Shown here piece after piece: positions 34,332 through 42,624 of a stretch of 64,000 nt of DNA. The position numbers and the translations under genes are program-made. The DNA comes from Oscillospiraceae bacterium (GTDB lineage: Bacteria; Bacillota; Clostridia; Oscillospirales; Ruminococcaceae): NCBI GenBank assembly GCA_009777725.1, contig WRLG01000002.1:1-64000 (forward strand), given 5' to 3'. The stretch's first letter is position 1. Each line of letters begins with the position of its first letter. The notes under the pieces are model-generated. The model did no database searches and had not been told where the DNA came from. It saw only the letters and a list, made by a program, of their open reading frames with translations.

Positions 34332-35303
34332 TCAAAGCATTTTTAAGCTGATTTCGCCGGAGGAAAGCGAAAGCGTTTCGCCGTTGTCTTTTTTTACAAT
34401 TAAAGCCCCTGTATCGTCAATATCCTCCGCCGTGGCTTCAAAGGATTCCTTTAAGCCCGTAACAAAGACCCTTTTTCCGAGCATCATAAGCCGCCTTTTA
34501 TATTCGCACAGCAACTCTTTATTTTCGGCGCGGGCTTCAAAGTTTAACATTCGGTTCGTGATTTCAGCGGCAAGTTGATTTCTTGTGATTGCCGGTTTTT
34601 CCGAAAACACTGCTCCCGCGCTGTTTTTGATTTCCTCCGGGAATCCACCCTCGGGGTATTTGAAGTTTACGCCGATGCCAACGACAATCCACGGCATATT
34701 GCCGCTTTCAAAATCGGTAATCGCTTCCGTTAAAATGCCGCAGATTTTTTTGCCGTCTAAAAAAACATCGTTAACCCATTTGATTTTCGGAGTTTTGCCC
34801 GTTGCCGCCTCAATTGCCTCGCAGACCGATACGGCGGCGTAGGACGTAACCAGCGTAGGAAGCTCAACTTGTGCCGGGCGCAATATAAAGCTCATATATA
34901 TACTGCACCCGGGCGGGGAGAAGAAACTGCGCTCATATCTTCCTCTTCCTGCCGTTTGACTGTCCGCTATCACAACCGTTCCGCTTTCAGCACCCGCTGT
35001 TGCCAACTCCTTAGCGGTTATATTGGTGGATTCCAAGCAGGGGTGGACGGATATTTTAGCGGACATGCCCTTCCCCGATAGAAAAGGAAGCATACCTTGA
35101 ACGGATAAAATGTCATTGTCAGGGCAGAGGCAATAGCCCTTGTTTGTACCCGCGTTGATTTTGTAGCCGTCCCTTTCCAATTCCTTAACCGCTTTCCAGA
35201 CGGCACTGCGGCTCACTTTAAGACACTCGGCAATATACTCGCCCGAAATGCTTTCACCCCTTTTATTTTCAAGCAGTTCAAGAACAGATGCTTTTGTACT
35301 CAT
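34332..35303 (-). CDS. birA: Bifunctional biotin ligase/biotin operon repressor BirA
   Basis: 323 residues. An N-terminal winged helix (about 5-60, ISGEYIAECLKVSRSAVWKA) is followed by the catalytic domain with the biotinyl-AMP loop GRGRYERSFFSPPG near residue 120, KIKWVNDVFLDGKKICGIL near 180 and the C-terminal SH3-like domain. It loads biotin onto carboxylases and represses biotin genes as a holo-dimer. A candidate BirA site lies over the adjacent, divergent bioY promoter. Confidence 0.95.
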   Translation of the reverse strand: MSTKASVLELLENKRGESISGEYIAECLKVSRSAVWKAVKELERDGYKINAGTNKGYCLCPDNDILSVQGMLPFLSGKGMSAKISVHPCLESTNITAKELATAGAESGTVVIADSQTAGRGRYERSFFSPPGCSIYMSFILRPAQVELPTLVTSYAAVSVCEAIEAATGKTPKIKWVNDVFLDGKKICGILTEAITDFESGNMPWIVVGIGVNFKYPEGGFPEEIKNSAGAVFSEKPAITRNQLAAEITNRMLNFEARAENKELLCEYKRRLMMLGKRVFVTGLKESFEATAEDIDDTGALIVKKDNGETLSLSSGEISLKML

Positions 35304-35391
35304 TGGTTTAATCTCTCCTCTGTGGATAAATTCAGAAGCCTTTGATTATTATATTAACATAATTCCGCCGAAAATTCAAGTAAAATAAAAT

Positions 35392-35446
35392 ATTGTATAC
35401 CTTTTTTATTTAAATGGTTGACAATACGGTTTTATTGTGCTATAAT
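35392..35446 (+). promoter_or_regulatory. bioY promoter with overlapping BirA operator
   Basis: ATTGTATACC (35392-35401), 14-base spacer, GGTTGACAAT (35416-35425) form a dyad with 8 of 10 matching positions in the known BirA layout. The right half contains the -35 box TTGACA (35418-35423); TATAAT follows at 35441-35446 after 17 bases. Holo-BirA binding would block RNA polymerase. Confidence 0.75.
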
Positions 35447-35478
35447 ATAATAACAATCATAAAAAGGGAGAGATTTTC

Positions 35479-36036
35479 ATGGAAGCTAAAGCTAAAAGCA
35501 CAAAAATATCAGTCCGCGAAATATGTTATATCGCAATGTTCACGGCAATTATTACGGTTTGCGCGCAGATTAGCATACCAATGCCAGCCGGAGTACCCAT
35601 GACTTTGCAGACCTTTGCCATTCCGCTTGCAGGAATTGTTCTGGGAACTCGGAACGGCACTTTAGCCGCGTTGGTTTACATATTGCTGGGTGCATTCGGT
35701 GTTCCTGTTTTTGCGGGTCTTACGGGGGGGATGGCAATTGTTTTCGGCAGAACGGGCGGGTTTATCCTATCCTTTCCTTTAATGGCTTTGACGGCGGGAA
35801 TCGGTGCGAAGAAAAGCAATATTGCATATTTGGTATTGTGGCTGACTATAGGAGCGGTAATCAATTTTTTCTGCGGTATGCTGATGTTCAGCTTGGTTAA
35901 TTCCAGCAGTTTGCCTGTGTCGTTTACTATTGCAGTTGCACCCTTTATTCCTACGGCGGTAGTAAAAATAGCGATGGTGGCGGCATTGGGCAAGCCGATT
36001 AGAGAGGCGTTGGAAAAAGCGGGGGCAATAGTATGA
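35479..36036 (+). CDS. bioY: Biotin transporter BioY (ECF S-component)
   Basis: 185 residues with six hydrophobic helices. BioY features are the early QISIPMPAGVPMTLQTFAIPLAG, GTRNGTLAALVYILLGAFGVPVFAG and a central GGMAIVFGRTGGFILSFPL. It binds biotin in the membrane and usually works with an ECF AT module, which is not in this window. A GGGAG site precedes ATG 35479. Regulated by the BirA site at its promoter. Confidence 0.95.
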   Translation: MEAKAKSTKISVREICYIAMFTAIITVCAQISIPMPAGVPMTLQTFAIPLAGIVLGTRNGTLAALVYILLGAFGVPVFAGLTGGMAIVFGRTGGFILSFPLMALTAGIGAKKSNIAYLVLWLTIGAVINFFCGMLMFSLVNSSSLPVSFTIAVAPFIPTAVVKIAMVAALGKPIREALEKAGAIV

Positions 36037-36071
36037 AGTTGCGCCCGCATCACCTGTAAAGGAGTATAAAC

Positions 36072-36257
36072 ATGTCCCCCAATCAAATAAACAGAATAAA
36101 CGAGCTTGCGAAAAAATCCAAAACCCCGCAAGGTCTTACGGAGAATGAAAAAGCCGAGCAGCAAATTTTGCGGGATGAATACCGCAAAGGCGTTGTAGCT
36201 AATTTAAAGGGACAGCTTGGAGAAATCAAAAAGAAAAATGAAGATATTCCCGAATGA
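36072..36257 (+). CDS. DUF896 (YnzC-like) small protein
   Basis: 61 residues: NQINRINELAKKSKTPQGLT then ENEKAEQQILRDEYRKGVVA. This is the two-helix DUF896/YnzC family of Firmicutes, linked in Bacillus to the SOS and cell-division context but without a settled function. GTAAAGGAG lies before the ATG. It probably belongs to the bioY transcript. Its last codons overlap a 13-base inverted repeat. Confidence 0.85.
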   Translation: MSPNQINRINELAKKSKTPQGLTENEKAEQQILRDEYRKGVVANLKGQLGEIKKKNEDIPE

Positions 36258-36270
36258 GAATATCTTCATT
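36237..36270. terminator. Inverted repeat over the end of the DUF896 gene
   Basis: Arms AATGAAGATATTC (36237-36249) and its complement (36258-36270), perfect, with an 8-base loop containing the stop codon. There is no clear T-tract, so termination is uncertain. A CAATTGTCAATTGAC tract follows to 36326. Confidence 0.5.
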
Positions 36271-36326
36271 GAACAGGCTGGTTAGCCCTAATTTAAAATT
36301 GTCAATTATCAATTGTCAATTGACTT

Positions 36327-36620
36327 TTATGCAAATACGTCAATTTCTTCTTCCAGCAATTCATCGGCAAAAATGTCAAGCTTTGCTTGAAGCGTTGTTT
36401 CCAGACGGGATATTGCACTGACCATCCGCTCTACCGACCTGTTGACGGCAAGCAGCTGCGGCACGGTAACGTCCGCAATAGCGATAACAGCTTGCAATTT
36501 TTCCCCTTCAGCGTTCATTATATGTGCCAAAGCCGCTTCCTGCAAAGCTACCGATTGAATCAAATCGGTTATAGCCTGCTCCCTTGTCGTTGTGCTCGGC
36601 TCAATAACCGGCATACCCAT
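36327..36620 (-). CDS. Small protein with the shared SVALQEAALAH domain
   Basis: 97 residues consisting almost only of a helical domain: DLIQSVALQEAALAHIMNAE, then GEKLQAVIAIA, LLAVNRSVERMVSAI and SRLETTLQAKL. The same domain forms the C-termini of the two larger proteins encoded divergently at 36779 and 37881. Such modules occur in clostridial and bacillar surface or spore-coat/exosporium proteins, where they may aid assembly. The stand-alone copy could be an assembly partner. AAAGGTTGGT precedes ATG 36620. The spore role is an inference. Confidence 0.7.
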   Translation of the reverse strand: MGMPVIEPSTTTREQAITDLIQSVALQEAALAHIMNAEGEKLQAVIAIADVTVPQLLAVNRSVERMVSAISRLETTLQAKLDIFADELLEEEIDVFA

Positions 36621-36723
36621 AAAAATACCAACCTTTCTTTATGCGCGGTTTCAATTGCAGATACCGCGTGATATATACTTCTAAGCGGCGGTTTATCCGC
36701 CGCTTAGTTATTATATGCTTTTA

Positions 36724-36750
36724 ACAGCTAACCGTTACCGGCATATAATA
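36724..36750 (+). promoter_or_regulatory. Sigma-K/E-like promoter before the surface-protein genes
   Basis: -10 element CATATAATA (36742-36750) fits CATAnnnTA and an AAC-containing -35 lies 15 bases upstream at about 36723-36726. This matches mother-cell sigma-K promoters apart from a slightly short spacer. It supports a late-sporulation role for the genes at 36779 and 37881. Confidence 0.4.
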
Positions 36751-36778
36751 AAGTGTATAAGATTGGGAGGTGTTTTTT

Positions 36779-37858
36779 TTGAGCACATTTGATTGCTTGA
36801 ATATAAATACGCTGTTTAGGGAATGTGACAGGCATTTTAAGGGAATCGCTTTTGACGGTTGCTTTTACTATTTAACCGACCCGCAGGCTTTCACGATATG
36901 TAAGCTTGACGATAAATTTGAGCCCTTGGATTGCTTCTGCACGGATAAGCCGTTTGCGGGAATCACTTATGACAGTATTGATAGGGTTTTTTGGGCGTTT
37001 GCGGAAAATCAAAGCGATACTGTCTATAAGCTTGACCGTGATTTAGAGGAAATTTCAGCCGTAAGGCTCTGCGGATGCTCTTGCGGGAGAATCACGGGGA
37101 TTTCTTTTGATTGCCGCAGTGATACGCTGTTGGTATCCTCAGCGGACGCGGTTTATGAAATAATAAAGGACGGACGATGCCGCCGTCTTCTGAAAGAACC
37201 CGAGCAATGCGAGGGTGAGTTTGTATCGGTAGCGTCAATGCCGCCGTATTTTGCGGTTATAAGGCGTGACAGAGGGGTAGAGAAAATCATTATCTATTCC
37301 GGCTGTTTATGTGTGGCGCAGTGCATAACCCTTCCGCCGGAGCTTAGCGTTAAAGATTTTTTTCTTAACCCCTGCCGAAGCTCCCGCAGGTTAAATTCCT
37401 GTGATGTTGAATCCAGCGGTTGTGAGGCTTGTGAAACTGCCGAGTTTATACTGCTTGCTTCCGATGGCGATTGCGATTCAATCATTATCAGCCTTAAAGC
37501 GGAATTATGCGGTATATTTTTAAGCGATTGTGTTTTTAAAATCTGCGGAAAAAAGTGCAAACGGGAAGAAAAGGAAGAAAAATGCAGTCGCTGCAAATGC
37601 TCCTTAATTTGTTCCGTAGCCTTGGTTGAAGCCTCGTTGGCGCATATCCTTAACGCGGAGGGCGAAAAGCTTCAGAAAGCGGTTAAAATTGCCGGATGCG
37701 TTGATGAGCTTCTTGAAGTCAACAGGTCAGTTGCGGATACGATTAACAGGGTTACGCTTTTAGAAAATGTACTGCTTGCCAAGCTCAATGCGATTGTTCA
37801 CGCCGAATTCGGCGAATGTGCGGAATTTGATAAAACTGCCGCCAACGATATACTATAA
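36779..37858 (+). CDS. Cysteine-rich protein, beta-propeller-like N-terminus and shared C-terminal domain
   Basis: About 359 residues. The first 250 are repeated beta segments (KGIAFDGCFYYLTDPQ; GITYDSIDRVFWAF; GITGISFDCRSDTLL-type) suggestive of a propeller. A Cys/Lys-rich stretch (CGKKCKREEKEEKCSRCKC) leads to the shared helical domain SVALVEASLAHILNAEGEKL. No signal peptide, many cysteines and no membrane helix fit a cross-linked spore coat or exosporium protein assembled from the mother cell. TTG 36779 has GGGAGG eight bases upstream; GTG 36770 overlaps that site. Confidence 0.65.
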   Translation: MSTFDCLNINTLFRECDRHFKGIAFDGCFYYLTDPQAFTICKLDDKFEPLDCFCTDKPFAGITYDSIDRVFWAFAENQSDTVYKLDRDLEEISAVRLCGCSCGRITGISFDCRSDTLLVSSADAVYEIIKDGRCRRLLKEPEQCEGEFVSVASMPPYFAVIRRDRGVEKIIIYSGCLCVAQCITLPPELSVKDFFLNPCRSSRRLNSCDVESSGCEACETAEFILLASDGDCDSIIISLKAELCGIFLSDCVFKICGKKCKREEKEEKCSRCKCSLICSVALVEASLAHILNAEGEKLQKAVKIAGCVDELLEVNRSVADTINRVTLLENVLLAKLNAIVHAEFGECAEFDKTAANDIL

Positions 37859-37880
37859 ACAGAAAGGATTAGGATTTTTT

Positions 37881-39212
37881 ATGCCGACTATATCAGGTTT
37901 TCTTTTATTTGACAGAAATAGAACCGCAATTCCGGCGGGACTGCCCGGAATTGAGAAAGTGCCGATTGTTTTGCACAGTATCGGTACGGGAGAACAGCTT
38001 GCCGTTTTGACGGGCAACGATGGTGATTACACATTTTATAATGTTCCGAACGGCGATTATCTGATTGTTGAGGCTTACGGTATAAGCGGAGCGGTTTTAA
38101 CTCCCGGGAATTTTAACAATGCCGTTTTCGGGTTTCTCCCCCGCGCCGTAACTCCGCCGATAAGCTTTGCGCCGAACCCGCCCCCGGGCAGTACAAACCT
38201 TGATTGCTTAACGCCGAATACGATTCGCGTGGTAATAGAGGACAATCATTTAACAAATCAGAATATAATAAACGCCCCTGTAAGATACACGCCGTTTGAG
38301 CCTCTGGAAGATGAGTGTGCATTAGCTTCACCCATTAATCTGATTACAGCCGCCGACAACGGCAGTTTCGGATTTTTCCCCGCAGGCACGCCCGTCAATA
38401 CGAGCGCGCCCGTTGAGCCTTACCCCGGCGTTACGCCGGACTTTGAATATGCTTTGACAGCACCGGGTATATTCGTCCCGTCCGGCGGAGAATATACGGT
38501 GCAGAATATTATGACCAATACGGAAAGCAATATTATCGGCGCGTGGTGGCGGATTGCCGACCATACAACGGGTAACGAAACAGGAAGAATGATGGTAGTC
38601 AACGGATACGACCCGGGCGCGGTATTCTTCAGAGCGCAAGCCGCAGTAAGTCCAAATACGGATTATTGCTTCAGCGCGTGGATACTGAATATGTTTAAAG
38701 CCGAGGGCTACGCCGAGCCTGCATTCGGCGTGAGAATCAGAAATCTCTCCGGGCAGGTAATTTTCAGCGAAATGCTGGGCGAGCTTATCCCCGTTAACGT
38801 AAACGTACCCGAATGGAAGCAAATCGGGACGGTGTTTAATTCCTTGGGCTATACGGCGGTTATCGTCGAATTTATCAGTGAGGGACCCGAAGTCATCGGC
38901 AACGATTATGCAATTGACGATGTTTCGCTTCGGGAAATTCAAAGAATTATTCCGATTCCGCCTTCGCGCTGTCAAGCGTTTACGGATGTGATTGCCTCAG
39001 TTGCCTTGCAGGAAGCCGCACTGGCGCATATAATAAATGCCGAGGGCGAAAAAATTCAAGCGGTTGCCGCAATCCCGGGAGCTACCGCAGAGCAGCTCGC
39101 CGCCGTAAACCGCTCCGTTACCCGCCTTATCCGAAGGGTCGCACAGCTTGAAAATATATTGCAGGCAAAATTAAGTGCTGCGCGAGACGGGGTTAGGGGG
39201 TGTTTGGTTTAA
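37881..39212 (+). CDS. SdrD-B/Cna-B-like and jelly-roll protein with the shared C-terminal domain
   Basis: 443 residues. An N-terminal SdrD-B/transthyretin-like repeat (GIEKVPIVLHSIGTGEQLAV, then GDYTFYNVPNGDYLIVEAYG) is followed by a Pro-rich linker, a galactose-binding/jelly-roll type domain (about 190-365, TDYCFSAWILNMFKAEGYAE), and the shared helical domain SVALQEAALAHIINAEGEKI (from about 375). No signal peptide. ATG 37881 is selected since AGAAAGGATTAGGA precedes it; the longer frame overlaps the upstream gene. Only 22 bases separate the two, so they form an operon. Probably a spore-surface protein. Confidence 0.7.
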   Translation: MPTISGFLLFDRNRTAIPAGLPGIEKVPIVLHSIGTGEQLAVLTGNDGDYTFYNVPNGDYLIVEAYGISGAVLTPGNFNNAVFGFLPRAVTPPISFAPNPPPGSTNLDCLTPNTIRVVIEDNHLTNQNIINAPVRYTPFEPLEDECALASPINLITAADNGSFGFFPAGTPVNTSAPVEPYPGVTPDFEYALTAPGIFVPSGGEYTVQNIMTNTESNIIGAWWRIADHTTGNETGRMMVVNGYDPGAVFFRAQAAVSPNTDYCFSAWILNMFKAEGYAEPAFGVRIRNLSGQVIFSEMLGELIPVNVNVPEWKQIGTVFNSLGYTAVIVEFISEGPEVIGNDYAIDDVSLREIQRIIPIPPSRCQAFTDVIASVALQEAALAHIINAEGEKIQAVAAIPGATAEQLAAVNRSVTRLIRRVAQLENILQAKLSAARDGVRGCLV

Positions 39213-39218
39213 AAAGCA

Positions 39219-39250
39219 GAAATCCGCCGCCCTTAAAGGCGGCGGATTTC
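39219..39250. terminator. Terminator between converging genes
   Basis: Perfect 13-base stem GAAATCCGCCGCC / GGCGGCGGATTTC with a 6-base loop. On the minus strand it is followed by TGCTTTTT, so it works best for the BtuF-like gene. Confidence 0.85.
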
Positions 39251-39251
39251 A

Positions 39252-40127
39252 TCACCCAACCTCCCCCAACACCCCATAAACCACACTTTCAAGCCGCGAC
39301 GAAGGACGCTCCAAGCGTTCTGCAAATTGGCTGTCTATAATGATTGTGCGGCTGCCCTCGGCGGGTAAGAGTTCTGACGCAGGGCTTTCTGAGGTTAAAA
39401 AGATATATTCGGGACTGTATTTTGCAAGCTCTTCAGAGGTGATATTGATTTTACCGTTTTCATTTATGACATTTTTGCCGAAATAAGAGAAAAAATCACC
39501 CGCAAACGTGTCGGGAGGGGCAACGGAAAGTTTATAATCCATTATATAAATAAAACTCTCAACAGAACCCTCCGCTTCGGCAAGGGCTTTTTTTAACGGA
39601 GCTAAAGCTTCCTCCGCCGCTGATTCCGCATTCAATCTGCCTCCGAAAATAGCGGCAAGGTCGCTGTAAAGCTGATACAGCCCCTCAACCGTAGTGGTTG
39701 CAGGGAGAATTAATACCCGCGTGCCGGATTCCTCGATAGAGGCAATGTCCTTTTTTGCAATCGGGCTTTGCGATAAAAGCAGGTCGGGCTTTATTCTGAT
39801 AACAGCGTTAATATCAGGATTGGCGGCTGAGCCGATATTCTCCCTGCCGCCTATATTTTCGGGATAATTGCAGTAAGTGCTGATTCCCGTCAGCAATCCT
39901 TCATAGCCCAGTTCGCATATGATTTCGGTCAAGGCGGGCGATAGGGAAGCAACGCTTTTGGGAGATTCGTTAAAAACAAGCGTTTCCACTTCCACCGGGT
40001 ATGACAACTCCTCGTGAAGTATACCTTCCGTACTTATAGGTAAGCCCTCGCTGACCTGCGCGCAACCTGCAGGCAACAAAGCAAAGGCTATTATTACAGC
40101 CGTGATTACGGCAGTCTTTCTTCTCAA
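39252..40127 (-). CDS. Periplasmic-binding-type lipoprotein (BtuF/FhuD-like)
   Basis: 291 residues with a lipoprotein signal ending LLPAGC near residue 22. The body has the BtuF/TroA-like pattern: PKSVASLSPALTEIICELGY, then LLTGISTYCNYPENI, INAVIRIKPDLLLSQSPIAK. This fold captures cobalamin, heme or iron-siderophores for an ABC importer. No BtuC/BtuD-type genes adjoin it; the neighbouring ABC genes are exporter type. Substrate cannot be told from sequence. It is the last gene of a minus-strand operon. Confidence 0.85.
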   Translation of the reverse strand: MRRKTAVITAVIIAFALLPAGCAQVSEGLPISTEGILHEELSYPVEVETLVFNESPKSVASLSPALTEIICELGYEGLLTGISTYCNYPENIGGRENIGSAANPDINAVIRIKPDLLLSQSPIAKKDIASIEESGTRVLILPATTTVEGLYQLYSDLAAIFGGRLNAESAAEEALAPLKKALAEAEGSVESFIYIMDYKLSVAPPDTFAGDFFSYFGKNVINENGKINITSEELAKYSPEYIFLTSESPASELLPAEGSRTIIIDSQFAERLERPSSRLESVVYGVLGEVG

Positions 40128-40160
40128 AGCCTTAGCGTCCTCCTATCAATAACTCTTCTG

Positions 40161-40445
40161 TCAATAATCCTTATAGTCAATCGTGCCTATAAGCTCGCGG
40201 TTTTTTTGAATATGAAGCTCGCTTGCCGCTAATTCGCGGCGTGTCCTCCTGTTTTGCGAGGATACGGTAATGATAATAACAGCCGCCCCGGAAAACATAA
40301 GCAGGCTCCCTTTTTCAATACCAAGCCGCTCTTGAAAAACCCAAGCTAAAGCAACAACGGCGACAAACACCGAGGTTGCGATTCTTGTTGTCAGCGGGAT
40401 TTTGCTCTTTGCCTTAGATTTATATAGCTTTTCATGCTGTTTAAT
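40161..40445 (-). CDS. Small membrane protein, possible ATT start
   Basis: From GTG 40370 the frame gives 69 residues, but that start has no ribosome site and trims the sequence. The same frame extends to ATT 40445, which has GAGGTG seven bases upstream and gives about 94 residues (KQHEKLYKSKAKSKIPLTTRIAT first). The product has two hydrophobic segments (VFVAVVALAWVF; SLLMFSGAAVIIITVSS) and a charged tail. No family recognised. It sits between the ABC permease and the BtuF-like gene. Confidence 0.55.
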   Translation of the reverse strand: MKQHEKLYKSKAKSKIPLTTRIATSVFVAVVALAWVFQERLGIEKGSLLMFSGAAVIIITVSSQNRRTRRELAASELHIQKNRELIGTIDYKDY

Positions 40446-40462
40446 AGTTTTTCACCTCTTAC

Positions 40463-41830
40463 TTATTTGAATAATTTTAAAGAGAAAAGTCTGCGCTTTC
40501 GCCCGGCGTCAAGATTTAAAGACATTGTAAAAAGCTTATCCGTTGTAAACATCTTAACCGCAAGATACATGCAGATTAAAAGGAAAATCGTCTGATATAA
40601 AAGTCCCGCAAAGAACATAACGGTATTTCCCTCCATAAGATTGGGCAATGCAATATACGCGTGAGTAAACGGAATTAAATAAACCAGAGTTTTAAAAATG
40701 AAAGACATAGAGCTTATATCCATAAACATTGTAACCAGCCAAGGAAGCATTACGGCAATCATAATCGGCATCAAAAGGGTTTGCACGGATTTTACATCGG
40801 TCGCCATTGCCCCCAGAATAAGCGCGATTGAAAGCCCTATTGCTAAAGTTAAAAAAAGCTGTAAGCCGAATAGGGCGTAACTTAAAGGCGAAAGGGTGAG
40901 CCCTAGGTCGAGCATAGCCTGCCCTACGCTTAATTGTATTTGCTCCGCGCTTTCTAATGAAGCGGCTGTCGCCCCGGTGATTTGCTCCATAGCGTTCCCC
41001 GTCATTCCGCCCAGATAGAAAGCAAAGCCTACCATCATAAAAGCGGCGTTTGCAAGTGCCGCAAGCACGGCGGCAAGCATTTTCGCGCTTAAAATTGCCA
41101 TTCTGCTGGCAGGCGTTGACATGAGCGTTTCAAGAGTTTTATCTATTTTTTCGGTTGAAACAGCCGTCATAATCATCTGAGCCGCCATAATCAGCAAAAA
41201 GAACACAACCATGGGTGCTATAAGAGCCTGCGTCATCATGATTCCGGTCAAAGCCGCCGGGGAAACGCGAGCGGTTTTACTTCCCGATACGGTAAATTCG
41301 GTCAGAGCCGCAGGGGATTTGATTCTGGCAATATCCTCCGGGTCAACGCCGTAGGTTTGGAGCAGGATTTCATCGGTCGAAGCCATTTCGATATGACTAA
41401 TCACATCAGACGCGCTAATCCCCTCCATAGAAGCCATAAACCCGCCGCCCAAATTCAGCCTGCTTATGAATATAAGCTGCGCGGGCTCTTTTTCCTCTAA
41501 AATACTGTCGGCGTAGCCTGCGGGTATAATAACCGCGTTGTTCACATCAAGCCGCATAAGCTCGCTTGCGTAGTCATCGCCTTGAATGTCGATATAGTTG
41601 ATTCTGACACTTCCGCTTGCGGTAATTCCGCTCAAAAGGGTGTTGGTAAACTCGCTGTCGTCTCGGTTGCAGACGTTAATGGTTGAGGAGCTTTGGATTA
41701 TATCGTCCATAGCAGTCCCCATAAGCTGCCCCATACCGATTAGTATACCCATTGTAACCGCCATAGTTATGACCATCTGCTTCGTGAACAGCTCGCGAAG
41801 CTCTTTTTTAAGAAGACTACCGAATTTCAT
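40463..41830 (-). CDS. ABC-2 type permease (NatB-like)
   Basis: 455 residues: one N-terminal helix (MVITMAVTMGILIGMGQLMG), a large extracytoplasmic domain (about 50-215), and about five C-terminal helices including the STEKIDKTLETLMSTPASRM cytoplasmic motif typical of NatB/YhaP exporters. NatAB of Bacillus exports Na+; other family members export peptides or drugs. It overlaps the ATPase gene upstream by 14 bases. The ATPase and this permease make a complete exporter. Confidence 0.88.
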   Translation of the reverse strand: MKFGSLLKKELRELFTKQMVITMAVTMGILIGMGQLMGTAMDDIIQSSSTINVCNRDDSEFTNTLLSGITASGSVRINYIDIQGDDYASELMRLDVNNAVIIPAGYADSILEEKEPAQLIFISRLNLGGGFMASMEGISASDVISHIEMASTDEILLQTYGVDPEDIARIKSPAALTEFTVSGSKTARVSPAALTGIMMTQALIAPMVVFFLLIMAAQMIMTAVSTEKIDKTLETLMSTPASRMAILSAKMLAAVLAALANAAFMMVGFAFYLGGMTGNAMEQITGATAASLESAEQIQLSVGQAMLDLGLTLSPLSYALFGLQLFLTLAIGLSIALILGAMATDVKSVQTLLMPIMIAVMLPWLVTMFMDISSMSFIFKTLVYLIPFTHAYIALPNLMEGNTVMFFAGLLYQTIFLLICMYLAVKMFTTDKLFTMSLNLDAGRKRRLFSLKLFK

Positions 41831-42581
41831 CCGCGCCGCCCTCCTTTTCTTCCAGAACTACTTTTTCAAAAACTTCCTCTAAATTAGCGGCTGAATATTT
41901 ATTTTTAAGCTCTTCAACCTTGCCGACTGTCATAAGCTTCCCGTTCGTTATAATCCCCACGCGGTCGGATACGTATTCTATTTCAAGCATATTATGTGAT
42001 GAAAGCAAAAAAGACATATTCTGCTCTCTTGCAAGGTTCTTAATCATTTTGCGGATTTCGAGGGCGTTAATCACGTCCAGTCCCGAGGTTGCTTCGTCCA
42101 TGATGGCAAGCTTGGGGGCAGTCATAACCGCGCGCGCGAGCAAAAGCTTGCGGACCATTCCCCGCGAATAGCCGCCGATTTTATCGTTTAAGCGAGTGCC
42201 TAAGCCGCAAATCGCCTCCGCCCGCGCCGTAAATTTGTAAAGCTCATCTTTGTTAGCCGCGAACAGACCCGCCATAAATTCTAAGTAATGATGCCCCGTC
42301 ATTGTTTTATAAGCTCCCGCCTCATCGGGGAGATAGGTAATGTTCCGCCGAACCTTGTCCGCTTCTTTAACAACGCTGTGCCCGGCTACCAAAGCATCCC
42401 CCTCCGTCACTTGGATTAGGGTTGATAACATTCTTATTGTAGTGGTTTTCCCCGCGCCGTTCGGTCCGATAAGGGCAAAAATTTCACCCTCATCCACATT
42501 AAAAGATATTTTGTTAACGGCAAAAACATCTTTTTTGGGGTATTTCTTAGAAAGACCGTTTACTTCTAATACGTATGGCAT
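41817..42581 (-). CDS. ABC exporter ATPase (NatA-like)
   Basis: 254 residues with Walker A GPNGAGKTT near 40, signature YSRGMVRKL (in place of LSGGQ, as in many ABC-2 ATPases), Walker B KLAIMDEATSGLDV and H-loop SSHNMLE. ATG 42581 is preferred, since AAAAGGAG lies nine bases upstream; the open frame extends further without a ribosome site. It pairs with the permease that overlaps its 3' end. Confidence 0.9.
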   Translation of the reverse strand: MPYVLEVNGLSKKYPKKDVFAVNKISFNVDEGEIFALIGPNGAGKTTTIRMLSTLIQVTEGDALVAGHSVVKEADKVRRNITYLPDEAGAYKTMTGHHYLEFMAGLFAANKDELYKFTARAEAICGLGTRLNDKIGGYSRGMVRKLLLARAVMTAPKLAIMDEATSGLDVINALEIRKMIKNLAREQNMSFLLSSHNMLEIEYVSDRVGIITNGKLMTVGKVEELKNKYSAANLEEVFEKVVLEEKEGGADEIR

Positions 42582-42624
42582 TTTTAAATAGCTCCTTTTA
42601 ACAGTTTTATTATACTCCAATAGG

